Positions 19,208 through 28,996 of a stretch of 64,000 nucleotides of DNA are shown here, piece by piece. The DNA is from Clostridium estertheticum (lineage in GTDB: Bacteria > Bacillota > Clostridia > Clostridiales > Clostridiaceae), in the NCBI RefSeq assembly GCF_026650985.1, contig NZ_CP086239.1:4738501-4802500 (forward strand). Reading direction: 5' to 3'. The notes below the pieces were generated by a model that was not told the DNA's origin, searched no databases, and saw nothing but the letters and a program-made list of their open reading frames with translations. The position numbers and the translations under genes were made by a program. Each line of letters starts with the position of its first letter. Positions within the stretch are counted from its first letter, which is position 1.

Positions 19208-20317
19208 ATGCTTAAAAACTATATAGGAATGTTAATGTTAAATGAACAAGAAGATAATATTAAAAGTCTTACAAAATCAAGACCTATAGCATCTATACCA
19301 ATAGGTGGAAGATATAGAATCATTGACTTTGTGCTTTCAAATATGGTTAATTCGGGTATTCATAATATAGGTATATTTACAAACACAAAATCTAGGTCTT
19401 TAGTTGACCATGTAGGTTCAGGGAAACCTTGGGATTTAGATAGAAAACTAAATGGATTATTTGTATTTAATCTTACATCAGAAAGATCTCAATTAAGGGA
19501 TATAGACGTATTAAGTAGCAATATGGAATATATATATAGAACTAAGCAAGAATATGTAATAATATCTTCTTCATATATGATATGTAACATGAATTATAAT
19601 GAGGCAGCTAAGTACCATGAGCAGTCCGGTAGTGACATAACTTTAATATACAAAAAAACAAATAACGGGAAAAAACATTATGTAAATTGTAGTACATTAT
19701 ATATTAATGAAGATAACAAAGTTTTGAGCATTGGTAAAAACATAGGTTCAGAGGAAAAATTAAATATATCAATGGAAATGTTTATAATGAAAAAGACGAC
19801 TCTTATAAATATTGTAAACAGGTGTATTCAGACAGGGAGTTATAATTCAATAAAGACGGCTATATATAATGAAGTATCAAAATATAACGTAAATGCATAT
19901 GAGTTTAAGGGTTACCTTCAATGCGTAAATTCGATTCAGAATTATTACAAGACCAGTATGGATATGTTAAATGCTAAAATAACCAAGGAATTATTTTTTA
20001 ACAATGGGTTAATATATACAAAAAGTAAGGATGAAGCTCCTACTAAATATTTTAACGGGTCAGAAGTTAATAATTGTTTGATTTCAAATGGATGTATTTT
20101 GAAAGGGAAAATAGAGAGAAGTGTAATTTCAAGAAGGGTTACTGTTGAGGCTGGTGCTGTTCTTAAAAATTGCATAATATTTCAGAATTGCGAAATAAAA
20201 AAAGGATGTAAACTCACTAACGTTATAATTGATAAAAATACTGTTATAAGTGAGAATACAGTACTTGAGGGTGATGAAGAGTTTCCAGTTGTTATAGAGA
20301 AAAAATTTAGAACATAA
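19208..20317 (+). CDS. glgD: Glucose-1-phosphate adenylyltransferase regulatory subunit GlgD (copy 1)
   Basis: A GlgC paralogue that forms heteromers with GlgC and raises its activity. It keeps the fold (IPIGGRYRIIDFVLSNMVNSG, GSGKPWDLDRK), but the GGxGxRL nucleotide loop is replaced by MLNEQEDNIKSLT, so it should not be catalytic alone. The C-terminal beta-helix is present; 369 residues is typical. AGGAGGTG precedes the ATG. It lies between glgC and glgA, and a second version lies at 25708-26826. Confidence 0.93.
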   Translation: MLKNYIGMLMLNEQEDNIKSLTKSRPIASIPIGGRYRIIDFVLSNMVNSGIHNIGIFTNTKSRSLVDHVGSGKPWDLDRKLNGLFVFNLTSERSQLRDIDVLSSNMEYIYRTKQEYVIISSSYMICNMNYNEAAKYHEQSGSDITLIYKKTNNGKKHYVNCSTLYINEDNKVLSIGKNIGSEEKLNISMEMFIMKKTTLINIVNRCIQTGSYNSIKTAIYNEVSKYNVNAYEFKGYLQCVNSIQNYYKTSMDMLNAKITKELFFNNGLIYTKSKDEAPTKYFNGSEVNNCLISNGCILKGKIERSVISRRVTVEAGAVLKNCIIFQNCEIKKGCKLTNVIIDKNTVISENTVLEGDEEFPVVIEKKFRT

Positions 20318-20390
20318 AAACATTAAATTTAAGAGACAAACAAATAACTACAATAATATGTTGTTTGTTTGTTTAAAGTGGGGGGTTTAT

Positions 20391-21824
20391 ATGAAAGTAT
20401 TATTTGTGGCGTCGGAAGCTTATCCTTTTATAAAAACTGGAGGTCTTGGGGATGTGGCATATGCGTTACCTAAGGCTTTAAGAAAAATCGGAATAGATGC
20501 AAGAGTAATTATACCTAAATATAGTAACATTCCTTTATCATTTAGAAGTTGTATGGAGAACATAGCTTCTTTTAATGTAGAGGTTGGATGGAGAAATAAG
20601 TATTGTGGATTAGAACATTTAATGTACGATGGAGTTCCTTATTATTTTGTAGATAATGAGTATTATTTTAAAAGACCTAACATTTATGGGGATTATGATG
20701 ACGGTGAAAGGTTTGCTTATTTTTCTAAAGCAGTCCTTGAAGCTATAAGATACATGGGAGATTTTAAACCGGATATAATTCATTGTAATGATTGGCAATG
20801 TGGTCCTGTACCAATACTCCTTAAAGACAAGTATAGTGAGGACGATCTGTATAATAAAATAAAGAGTGTATTCACTATACACAATTTGCAATATCAAGGA
20901 ATATTTCCAAAAGAAGTATTAGGTGATTTACTAAATTTAGACTGGAAGTATTTTAACGAAAATGAAATGAAATTTTATGACTCTGTCTCTTTCATGAAAG
21001 GTGGAATTGTATTCTCAGACGCTGTAACTACAGTAAGCAAGACATATGCAAAAGAAATTCAAACTCCTTTTTATGGAGAAAGACTAGATGGATTATTATC
21101 TTCAAGGTCAAGTAACTTATATGGAATAGTAAATGGTATAGATTATGAAATCTATAGTCCTAAAGTTGATAAAAAAATATTATATAATTACGATATTAAA
21201 AATATAAAACAAAAGGTTAAAAATAAATTAAAACTTCAGGCAAAACTAGGGTTTCCAGTAACTGAGGGTATACCAATGATAGGAATTGTTACAAGACTTG
21301 TGAAACAAAAGGGTTTAGATCTAATTGTTGAGAAATTACAAGAACTCCTTAGCCTTCCTATTCAAATAGTATTACTTGGTAATGGTGATGAATATTATGA
21401 GGATATATTTCAGTATTATGCTTCTATTTATCCAAGTAGAATATCGACAAACATCATTTTTGATGAAGTCCTAGCACAACAAATATATGCTGCTTCAGAT
21501 ATGTTTTTGATGCCATCATTATTTGAACCTTGTGGTATAGGTCAACTTATAGCACTCAAATATGGAAGTATCCCAATCACACGTGAAACTGGAGGACTTA
21601 AAGACACAATTATTCCTTATAATAAATATACTGGGAAGGGTAATGGATTCTCTTTTAATAATTATTCGGGCAAAGAATTACTCGAGACTATAAATAGGGC
21701 TCTCGATTTGTACAAAGATAAAAATTCTTGGAACAAATTAGTTCAGAATGCTATGAGTTCAAATAATAGTTGGGAGAATTCGGCTAAAAATTATATGAAA
21801 TTGTATAGTGATCTAAATAAATAA
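20391..21824 (+). CDS. glgA: Glycogen synthase GlgA (ADP-glucose type)
   Basis: GT5 glycosyltransferase that extends alpha-1,4-glucan from ADP-glucose. The N-terminal SEAYPFIKTGGLGDVAYALP contains the KTGGL ADP-glucose-binding motif; TRLVKQKG and PSLFEPCGIGQL mark the second Rossmann domain. It has 477 residues from the ATG at 20391, which follows a GGGGGG stretch. An in-frame ATG 33 bases earlier would add residues not found in the family. Fourth gene of the glycogen operon. Confidence 0.95.
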   Translation: MKVLFVASEAYPFIKTGGLGDVAYALPKALRKIGIDARVIIPKYSNIPLSFRSCMENIASFNVEVGWRNKYCGLEHLMYDGVPYYFVDNEYYFKRPNIYGDYDDGERFAYFSKAVLEAIRYMGDFKPDIIHCNDWQCGPVPILLKDKYSEDDLYNKIKSVFTIHNLQYQGIFPKEVLGDLLNLDWKYFNENEMKFYDSVSFMKGGIVFSDAVTTVSKTYAKEIQTPFYGERLDGLLSSRSSNLYGIVNGIDYEIYSPKVDKKILYNYDIKNIKQKVKNKLKLQAKLGFPVTEGIPMIGIVTRLVKQKGLDLIVEKLQELLSLPIQIVLLGNGDEYYEDIFQYYASIYPSRISTNIIFDEVLAQQIYAASDMFLMPSLFEPCGIGQLIALKYGSIPITRETGGLKDTIIPYNKYTGKGNGFSFNNYSGKELLETINRALDLYKDKNSWNKLVQNAMSSNNSWENSAKNYMKLYSDLNK

Positions 21825-21907
21825 TGGTTAACATTTAAAAAAATAATGGTTATTTTTTAATATGTTATGCACATAAGCGAGATCTAAAATTTTAGGTGGT
21901 GAATGTT

Positions 21908-24340
21908 GTGGTAATTGATAAAAAGATGTTTAAAATGGATTATATAGAAAAACTACAAACAATGTTTGCAGAAGAAGCAGTTGATGCTTCACCTTTGCAT
22001 CAATATTATGCGTTAGGTGCACTCATAAAAGATTATTGTGCAAAGCCTTGGATAGAAAGCAACAAAGAGTATGCAAAAAACAAAGGAAAACAAGTATATT
22101 ATTTTTCAATGGAATTTTTGGTTGGTAGATTATTAAATAGTAATCTAGTTAATCTAGGGCTCAAGGATATATGTGAGCAGGCACTTCACGAACTAGGAAT
22201 TAATTTGATTGAGGTAGAGGATATAGAAGCAGATGCTGGGCTTGGTAATGGTGGACTTGGAAGACTAGCAGCATGTTTTTTAGACTCTATGGCGTCGACG
22301 CAGGTACCAGGTCATGGCTGTGGCATAAGGTATAAATATGGATTATTTAAACAAAAAATAGAAAATGGTTATCAAGTAGAAGTTCCTGATAATTGGTTAA
22401 AAAACGGTAATGCATGGGAAATAAGAAAAGAAAATAAAGCTGTCGAAGTAAGATTTGGAGGAAATGTGCATTTAGAGGATGATAATGGGGTAACAAAAGT
22501 TATTCATGAAAATTATGAATGTGTACGTGCAGTGCCTTATGATACTCCGATAAAAGGGTATAAAAATAATACTGTAAATACTTTAAGGCTTTGGAGCGCA
22601 GAAACTATGGAGGAAGATTTTGATTTTTCATCATTTAGTCAGGGGAACTATGTAAAAGCTGGAGAGAATAAATATGCAGCAGAAGCTATTTCACAAATTT
22701 TATATCCGGATGATAGTTATGAAAAAGGAAAATTATTAAGACTAAAGCAAGAGTATTTTTTTGTAAGTGCTGGGCTTCAAAGTATTGTAAAAAACTATAA
22801 AAAGAAAAAAATATCGCTCCTTGAGTTTCATAAACACGTTGCAGTGCAAATAAATGATACTCATCCTGCAGTGGCAGTGGCCGAGCTAATGAGACTTTTA
22901 ATGGACACGGAGAACTTATCTTGGGATGATGCATGGTACGTTACAACAAGAACTACAGCCTATACTAATCATACAATTATGGCAGAAGCATTAGAAAAAT
23001 GGCCTGTAGATATGTTTAAAAAATTACTTCCACGAATTTATATGATTGTTGAAGAAATAAATAGGCGTTTTTGTAATGAAGTTTATCATAGGTATAATGG
23101 TGATTGGAGCAAAGTAAATAATATGTCTATTATTTATGATGGATATGTACGAATGGCATATCTTGCGATTGTAGGGGGACACTCTGTTAATGGAGTAGCA
23201 AAACTTCATACAGAATTATTAAAACATCAAGAACTTTCCGATTTTTATGAATTTTTCCCGGAAAAATTTAATAACCAAACTAATGGGATAACTCATAGAA
23301 GGTGGTTACTAAATTCAAATGTTGAGCTTGCAAAGCTTATAACAGAAACTATTGGTGATAGTTGGATAAAAACTCCAAATGATCTCGATAAATTAATTAA
23401 ATATGCAAAGGATTCCGCTTTTCAAGAGAAAACACAAATTATAAAAACAAATAATAAAATAAATTTTTCGAATCATGTATTATCAAAGTATGGAGCTTCA
23501 ATAGACCCGAGTTCAATATTTGATGTTCATGTAAAAAGAATGCATTCATATAAAAGACAAACTTTAAATGTACTTCATATAATGTATTTATATAACCAGA
23601 TACTCGCAAATCCAAATATTGATATGGTTCCAAGAACTTTTATATTTGGGGCAAAAGCGTCACCTAGTTATTATATAGCAAAACAGACTATTAAGCTTAT
23701 TAACACTTTGGCCAGTAAGATAAATAATGATCCTATAGTTCGCGGGAAAATAAAAATATTATTTCTTGAAAATTATGGAGTGTCACTTGCCGAGAAAATC
23801 ATTCCTTGCGCAGATGTGAGTGAACAGATATCTACTGCATCAAAGGAAGCCTCAGGAACTGGTAATATGAAATTTATGATGAATGGTGCTATAACAATAG
23901 CTACTTTGGACGGAGCAAACGTAGAGATATTTGATGCGGTTGGAAAAGAAAATATCATATTATTTGGTCTTACTGCCCAAGAAGTAATAGAATATTATAA
24001 GAATAAAACTTATAACTCTTATGATATATATAATAATGATTTGAGAATAAAAACCATATTAGATCAATTGATAAATGGATTTTTAGGAACACCTAAAACG
24101 GAATTTGCTGGTTTATATGAGAGTTTGCTAACACATAATGATGAGTATTTTGTGCTAAAAGATTTTGATGCGTATGTTAATGCTCACAGTGAGATTGATA
24201 GGTTATTTAGGCAAAAAGATGTTTGGCAACAAATGTCAATTATAAACATTGCCAAATCTGGTATATTCTCTAGTGATAATACTATAAAAAAATATGCAAA
24301 AGAAATTTGGGATACACCACCAATTAATATTAAGTTGTAG
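21908..24340 (+). CDS. glgP: Glycogen/starch phosphorylase GlgP
   Basis: Releases glucose-1-phosphate from glycogen. A GT35 enzyme of about 810 residues with the GNGGLGRLAACFLDS motif, NDTHPA and the PLP lysine in ASGTGNMKFMMNGA. I use the GTG at 21908, eight bases after AGGTGG; the GTG at 21896 lies inside that ribosome binding site. It sits in the same run as the synthesis genes, so synthesis and breakdown share control, and a strong terminator follows. Confidence 0.94.
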   Translation: MVIDKKMFKMDYIEKLQTMFAEEAVDASPLHQYYALGALIKDYCAKPWIESNKEYAKNKGKQVYYFSMEFLVGRLLNSNLVNLGLKDICEQALHELGINLIEVEDIEADAGLGNGGLGRLAACFLDSMASTQVPGHGCGIRYKYGLFKQKIENGYQVEVPDNWLKNGNAWEIRKENKAVEVRFGGNVHLEDDNGVTKVIHENYECVRAVPYDTPIKGYKNNTVNTLRLWSAETMEEDFDFSSFSQGNYVKAGENKYAAEAISQILYPDDSYEKGKLLRLKQEYFFVSAGLQSIVKNYKKKKISLLEFHKHVAVQINDTHPAVAVAELMRLLMDTENLSWDDAWYVTTRTTAYTNHTIMAEALEKWPVDMFKKLLPRIYMIVEEINRRFCNEVYHRYNGDWSKVNNMSIIYDGYVRMAYLAIVGGHSVNGVAKLHTELLKHQELSDFYEFFPEKFNNQTNGITHRRWLLNSNVELAKLITETIGDSWIKTPNDLDKLIKYAKDSAFQEKTQIIKTNNKINFSNHVLSKYGASIDPSSIFDVHVKRMHSYKRQTLNVLHIMYLYNQILANPNIDMVPRTFIFGAKASPSYYIAKQTIKLINTLASKINNDPIVRGKIKILFLENYGVSLAEKIIPCADVSEQISTASKEASGTGNMKFMMNGAITIATLDGANVEIFDAVGKENIILFGLTAQEVIEYYKNKTYNSYDIYNNDLRIKTILDQLINGFLGTPKTEFAGLYESLLTHNDEYFVLKDFDAYVNAHSEIDRLFRQKDVWQQMSIINIAKSGIFSSDNTIKKYAKEIWDTPPINIKL

Positions 24341-24345
24341 TTTAG

Positions 24346-24390
24346 AAAATGCTATACTAGACAATTATCTAGTATAGCATTTTGTTTTAT
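24346..24390 (+). terminator. Terminator after glgP
   Basis: A 16-bp perfect stem AAAATGCTATACTAGA (24346-24361) against 24368-24383 with a six-base loop, followed by TGTTTTAT. Confidence 0.9.
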
Positions 24391-24398
24391 AATTGTTG

Positions 24399-24427
24399 TT
24401 GACAAATTGTATATATTAATCTATGAT
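24399..24427 (+). promoter_or_regulatory. Sigma-A-type promoter for the second glgC-glgD pair
   Basis: TTGACA (24399-24404), a 17-base spacer, then TATGAT (24422-24427). It lies directly after the glgP terminator and 110 bases before glgC copy 2, so this pair has its own transcription start. Confidence 0.75.
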
Positions 24428-24536
24428 TTTGATAAAATGAAATAGAATTTGACAAGTTCTTTAGAAAAAAATTAGGTTGATTTAGCATGTTTTGTATTAT
24501 ATATGATCTAAAAAATATAGAAAGGAGAATACTATC

Positions 24537-25688
24537 ATGAAAAAAGAAATGATAGCAATGATACTTGCAGGTGGTCAAGGATCAAGATTAAAACAATTAA
24601 CAAAAATGATAGCAAAGCCTGCAGTCCCATTTGGAGGAAAGTATAGAATTATAGACTTTTCTTTAAGCAATTGTTCTAATTCAGGTATCGACACAGTGGG
24701 AGTTCTTACTCAATACCAACCTTTGGCGTTAAACGCACACATAGGCATAGGGGCTCCATGGGATTTAGACAGGAGAAACGGTGGAGTAACTCTCCTTCCA
24801 CCTTACCAAAGTGAATATGGTGGTAATTGGTACAATGGTACAGCAGATGCTATATTTCAAAATATAAATTATATTGATGATTCTGAGCCAGAATATGTAA
24901 TTATTTTATCAGGAGATCATATTTACAAAATGAACTATTCAAAAATGCTAGATTATCACAAAGAAAAAGGCAGCGATGTTACTATTGCAGTAATAGAAGT
25001 ACCAGATGATGAGTGTAGTAGGTTTGGAATAATGAACACAAGGGAAGATTACCAAATATATGAATTTGAAGAAAAGCCTAAGAAACCTAAAAGTAATTTA
25101 GCTTCTATGGGAGTTTATATTTTTAACTGGCAGGCTCTTAAAAAACTTTTAAAAGAGGACAATCTTGATAAAGAATCTAGTAATGACTTTGGAAAAAATA
25201 TAATACCAAAAATGCTTCAGAATAATCAAAAATTATATGCATTCCCATTCAAAGGATATTGGAGAGATGTTGGTACTATTGATAGTTTTTGGTCCGCTAA
25301 TATGGATTTGATATCTGACAATAATGAACTTAATATACATGATGATAAATGGAGAATATATACAGTAAATCCAATGCTTCCACCTCAATATATAGGACCA
25401 GAAGCAAGTATTAATAATGCTTTGCTAAATGAGGGTTGTACTGTGTATGGAGAAATAAACAGTTGTGTACTTTTCCAAGGAGTACATGTAGGAAAAAATA
25501 CTAAAATTACTAATTCAGTTATTCTGCCTAATACTAAAATCGGTAATAATGTGGTTATAGATAAAGCCATTATAGGAAGTAATGTTACAATAAGACGTGA
25601 TTCATATATTGGAAATGGAAACGATATTATCGTTGTAGAAGAAGGGGCCGAAATTAAAGCTAATTCGAAGATATTAACTAAATCATAA
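24537..25688 (+). CDS. glgC: Glucose-1-phosphate adenylyltransferase GlgC (copy 2)
   Basis: Second ADP-glucose pyrophosphorylase, 383 residues, clearly collinear with copy 1. It has the same [14 protein letters not shown] loop, [11 protein letters not shown] and beta-helix end, differing mainly at surface positions in the middle (for example [19 protein letters not shown]). All the catalytic motifs that I can check are intact. AAAGGAG precedes the ATG. It is driven by its own promoter after the glgP terminator. Probably from duplication of the glgC-glgD unit; whether the two copies differ in allosteric control cannot be judged here. Confidence 0.94.
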   Translation: MKKEMIAMILAGGQGSRLKQLTKMIAKPAVPFGGKYRIIDFSLSNCSNSGIDTVGVLTQYQPLALNAHIGIGAPWDLDRRNGGVTLLPPYQSEYGGNWYNGTADAIFQNINYIDDSEPEYVIILSGDHIYKMNYSKMLDYHKEKGSDVTIAVIEVPDDECSRFGIMNTREDYQIYEFEEKPKKPKSNLASMGVYIFNWQALKKLLKEDNLDKESSNDFGKNIIPKMLQNNQKLYAFPFKGYWRDVGTIDSFWSANMDLISDNNELNIHDDKWRIYTVNPMLPPQYIGPEASINNALLNEGCTVYGEINSCVLFQGVHVGKNTKITNSVILPNTKIGNNVVIDKAIIGSNVTIRRDSYIGNGNDIIVVEEGAEIKANSKILTKS

Positions 25689-25707
25689 AATAAACGAGGT
25701 GATAAAA

Positions 25708-26826
25708 ATGCTTGAAAATTATATGGGAATATTAATGCTAAATGAGAGAGAAGATAATATTAAAAGCCTTACGAAATCAAGACCAATAGCAGCTATTCCA
25801 ATAGGCGGAAGATACAGAATTATTGATTTTGTACTTTCAAATATGGTTAATTCAGGTATTCATAATGTAGGTATATTTACTAATACAAAATCTAGGTCAC
25901 TAGTTGATCATCTAGGTTCAGGGAAACCCTGGGATTTAGATAGAAAAACAAATGGACTATATGTATTTAATCTTACATCAGAAAGATCGGAGTTAAGAGA
26001 TATAGATGTATTAAATGATAATATGGAATATATTTATAAATCAAAGCAAGATTACGTAATAATATCTTCTTCATACATGTTATGTAATATGGATTATAAT
26101 GAAGCGGCTATTTATCATGAGCAATCGGGTAGTGATGTAACAGTATTATATAAAAAAATAAATAGTGGGAAGAGTGAGTATTTAAGTTGTAGTACATTAT
26201 ATATTAATGAAGAAAATAAAATCTTAAGTGTTGGGAAAAACATAGGGTCATCGGATAACCTAAATATATCAATGGAAATGTTTATAATGAAAAAGAGCAC
26301 TTTTATAGATATTGTAAAAAAAAGTAAACAAACGGGATATCATAATTCAATAAAAGCAGTTATCTATGAACATATTTTTAGATTCAACGTAAATGCATTT
26401 GAATTTAAAGGATATATTAAGCGTATAGATTCTTTGAAAAATTATTATACTGCTAGTATGGATATGTTAAACACTAAGGTAACCAAAGAATTATTTTTTA
26501 GCAATGGGTTAATTTATACAAGGAGTAAAAATGAGGCTCCTACTAAATATTTTAATGGAGCAAAAGTTAATAATGCTTTAATTTCAAATGGATGTATTTT
26601 GAAGGGGAAAATAGAAAATAGTATAATCTCAAGAAGGGTGACCGTACATGAGGAAGTAGAAATTAAAAATTGTATAATATTTGAAAACTGTGAAATTAAA
26701 AAGGGATGTAAGCTTACCAATGTAATTGTTGATAGAAATGTAATTATGGTTGAGAATACAGTACTTAAGGGTTCAGATGACTTCCCTGTAGTTATAGAGA
26801 AAAAAGTCGAACCATATCAATTTTAA
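25708..26826 (+). CDS. glgD: GlgD regulatory subunit (copy 2)
   Basis: Second non-catalytic GlgC-like subunit, 372 residues, collinear with copy 1. It has the degenerate loop MLNEREDNIKSLT, then IPIGGRYRIIDF and GSGKPWDLDRK, and ends in a beta-helix. The ATG at 25708 is used, with GAGGTG upstream; the in-frame GTG at 25699 overlaps that site. It follows glgC copy 2 by 19 bases, the same arrangement as in the first operon. Confidence 0.92.
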   Translation: MLENYMGILMLNEREDNIKSLTKSRPIAAIPIGGRYRIIDFVLSNMVNSGIHNVGIFTNTKSRSLVDHLGSGKPWDLDRKTNGLYVFNLTSERSELRDIDVLNDNMEYIYKSKQDYVIISSSYMLCNMDYNEAAIYHEQSGSDVTVLYKKINSGKSEYLSCSTLYINEENKILSVGKNIGSSDNLNISMEMFIMKKSTFIDIVKKSKQTGYHNSIKAVIYEHIFRFNVNAFEFKGYIKRIDSLKNYYTASMDMLNTKVTKELFFSNGLIYTRSKNEAPTKYFNGAKVNNALISNGCILKGKIENSIISRRVTVHEEVEIKNCIIFENCEIKKGCKLTNVIVDRNVIMVENTVLKGSDDFPVVIEKKVEPYQF

Positions 26827-26835
26827 AAATAGATA

Positions 26836-26864
26836 TTGATTTAATAAAACAAATGTTGTAATAT
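26836..26864 (+). promoter_or_regulatory. Probable promoter of the xpt riboswitch transcript
   Basis: TTGATT (26836-26841), a 17-base spacer, then TAATAT (26859-26864), about 50 bases before the purine aptamer. Confidence 0.5.
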
Positions 26865-26915
26865 TGTAATAACAAGTATAAACACGAACAATGAAATGAA
26901 AAAAAATTATATTCG

Positions 26916-26991
26916 CAAACTCATATAAGCTTAGAAATATGGTCTAAGCGTTTCTACCAAGTAACCGTAAAAGACTTGACTATGGGTGTTT
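26916..26991 (+). promoter_or_regulatory. Purine riboswitch, guanine/hypoxanthine type
   Basis: The conserved aptamer bases are all present in order: TCATATAA, ATATGG, GTTTCTACC, ACCGTAAA and GACTATG. P2 (GCTTAGA/TCTAAGC) pairs well. The specificity base is C (GACTATG, as in B. subtilis xpt), which predicts guanine/hypoxanthine rather than adenine. A terminator follows at 27051-27100 and xpt is next, the classic off-switch layout. Confidence 0.93.
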
Positions 26992-27050
26992 TGATAAATA
27001 AAGTAATAATAATTTTAGTATGAATTATTTTTATTGAAGATTTTATTATA

Positions 27051-27100
27051 AACCCCTTAGTTAACGTATTAACGCGTTATCTAAGGGGTTATTGTTTTAT
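27051..27100 (+). terminator. Riboswitch expression-platform terminator
   Basis: AACCCCTTAG (27051-27060) pairs with CTAAGGGGTT (27081-27090), extended inside by TAACG/CGTTA, and is followed by ATTGTTTTAT. It lies between the guanine aptamer and xpt. Confidence 0.85.
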
Positions 27101-27144
27101 ATTACATAATACGCGCAAAAATTTATTGACGAAGGAGAAAATGT

Positions 27145-27717
27145 ATGGAAGCACTAAAGAATAAGATATTAAGTGAAGCAGCAGTAATAGGTAGTGAGAT
27201 TTTAAAGGTTGATAGTTTTTTAAATCATCAAATTGATATAAACCTCTTAAATGAAATAGGACAAGAGTTTAAAAAAAGATTTGCAAAAAATGAAATAACA
27301 AAAATATTAACAGTTGAAGCATCGGGTATAGGAATAGCATGTATTGTGGCACAATACTTTAATAACGTCCCTGTAGTATTTGCAAAAAAACATGATTCTA
27401 CAACAATGGATAATAATGCATATGAGGCTGAGGTGTTTTCTTTTACAAAAAACAAAAATTATAAAGTTAGAACTAGTAAAAAATATATAAATAAAGGGGA
27501 CAAAATTCTAATAATTGATGACTTTTTAGCAAATGGAAATGCGGCGCTTGGTCTTATAAAAATAACGCGTCAGGCGGAAGCTAGTATTGTTGGAGTGGGA
27601 ATTGTAATTGAAAAAGCATTCCAAAATGGTAGGGAATGCATAGAAAAGGAGGGCATTAAAGTAGAGTCTCTAGCGATAATAAAATCTTTAAAAGATAACA
27701 AGGTAGTTTTTAAATAA
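27145..27717 (+). CDS. xpt: Xanthine phosphoribosyltransferase Xpt
   Basis: Salvages xanthine (and guanine) to the monophosphate with PRPP. Its 190 residues match Xpt. [20 protein letters not shown] and the PRPP-binding motif [13 protein letters not shown] are characteristic. GAAGGAG precedes the ATG. It is regulated by the guanine riboswitch upstream. No terminator separates it from the lipoprotein gene 58 bases downstream, so the importer genes may share this control. Confidence 0.95.
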   Translation: MEALKNKILSEAAVIGSEILKVDSFLNHQIDINLLNEIGQEFKKRFAKNEITKILTVEASGIGIACIVAQYFNNVPVVFAKKHDSTTMDNNAYEAEVFSFTKNKNYKVRTSKKYINKGDKILIIDDFLANGNAALGLIKITRQAEASIVGVGIVIEKAFQNGRECIEKEGIKVESLAIIKSLKDNKVVFK

Positions 27718-27775
27718 ATAAAAAGTTTTTAAATAATAATTATTTGACGTAAAAGAATTAGAGGGGGCATTAACA

Positions 27776-28879
27776 ATGAAGAAAAAATTAGGAAGTTTAT
27801 TACTTGTATTTACATTACTTACATCTATGGCACTTGTGGGATGCGGTAGTGCAAAAACTAATACAAAAACTACGAAAGAAAAAGAAATGACAGTAGGATT
27901 TATATATGTAGGACCTGTAGGTGACGGAGGTTATACATATTCTCATGATATGGGAAGAAAAGGGCTTGAAAAACAATTAGGTGTAAAGACTTTGTATAAG
28001 GAATCCGTAAAAGAGAATGTAGCGGATGTAGAACAAACATGCGAGGAAATGATTAACAAAGGAGCAACTGTTATTGTAGGAACAAGTTTTGGATTTATGG
28101 ATGGAATGGCTGCATCAGCTAAAAAACATCCTGATGTTAAATATCTTCATGCATCTGGGTACACAACATCGGCAAATATGTCTACATATTTCGGACGTAT
28201 ATATCAAGCAAGATATCTTTCAGGTATAGTTGCAGGTATGAAAACTAAAACTAATAAAATAGGATATGTAGCTGCATACTCAATACCAGAAGTAGTAAGA
28301 GGAATTAATGCATTTACTTTAGGCGTACAATCTGTTAATCCTAAAGCTGTAGTAAAAGTAAAATGGACTAATACTTGGTATGATCCAGCTAAAGAAAAAG
28401 AAGCAGGAAAAGCATTAATTGCAGAAGGTGTGGATGTTATTACTCAACATCAAGATACTGCAGGTCCACTTCAAGCAGCAGAAGAAGCAGGGATATCTGC
28501 TATTGGATACAATACAGATATGAGTGCTAAAGCACCTAAAGCATATATGACAGCTCCAGTTTGGAATTGGACGCCTTATTATGTTGAACAAATAAAAGCT
28601 ATTCAAGCTGGTACTTGGAAATCAGGAAGTTATTGGAAAGGTCTAGAATCTGGAGTAGTTAGTCTTGCACCACTTACAAAAAATGCACCAGCAGGAGCAG
28701 CAGAAGCTGTTGCTAAAGCAAAAGCTGATATTTTATCAGGTAAAAACAAAGTATTTGTAGGACCAATAATAGATCAAAGTGGAGCTGTTAAAGTTGCAAA
28801 AGGTATAGTTATGACAGATAAGGAACTATTATCATTTAATTGGTTTGTTAAAGGTGTAGAAGGAAAAATAGCAAAATAA
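27776..28879 (+). CDS. bmpA: BMP-family nucleoside-binding lipoprotein
   Basis: Extracellular substrate-binding lipoprotein of the Med/BMP family, which serves purine nucleoside ABC importers. The signal peptide ends in the lipobox LVGC with lipidated Cys23. The mature part starts the BMP domain at VGFIYVGPVGDGGYTYSHD and contains GTSFGFMDG. Its 367 residues are typical. GAGGGGG precedes the ATG. A hairpin separates it from the ATPase gene, a common arrangement for making more binding protein than transporter. Confidence 0.92.
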   Translation: MKKKLGSLLLVFTLLTSMALVGCGSAKTNTKTTKEKEMTVGFIYVGPVGDGGYTYSHDMGRKGLEKQLGVKTLYKESVKENVADVEQTCEEMINKGATVIVGTSFGFMDGMAASAKKHPDVKYLHASGYTTSANMSTYFGRIYQARYLSGIVAGMKTKTNKIGYVAAYSIPEVVRGINAFTLGVQSVNPKAVVKVKWTNTWYDPAKEKEAGKALIAEGVDVITQHQDTAGPLQAAEEAGISAIGYNTDMSAKAPKAYMTAPVWNWTPYYVEQIKAIQAGTWKSGSYWKGLESGVVSLAPLTKNAPAGAAEAVAKAKADILSGKNKVFVGPIIDQSGAVKVAKGIVMTDKELLSFNWFVKGVEGKIAK

Positions 28880-28906
28880 AATAAATTTAGCTTTTAAAAA
28901 TTAAGG

Positions 28907-28940
28907 AATATAGCAAACATGATATTATGGTTGCTATATT
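28907..28940 (+). promoter_or_regulatory. Intercistronic stem-loop between lipoprotein and ATPase genes
   Basis: AATATAGCAAACAT (28907-28920) pairs with ATGGTTGCTATATT (28927-28940), with one mismatch and a six-base loop. The tail TATTAAATTT is a weak terminator at best. It could protect or partly terminate the upstream message. Confidence 0.6.
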
Positions 28941-28996
28941 TATTAAATTTAACGGCAATATGATCCAATAAATACGCTAGAAAGTAGGAGGTAAAT

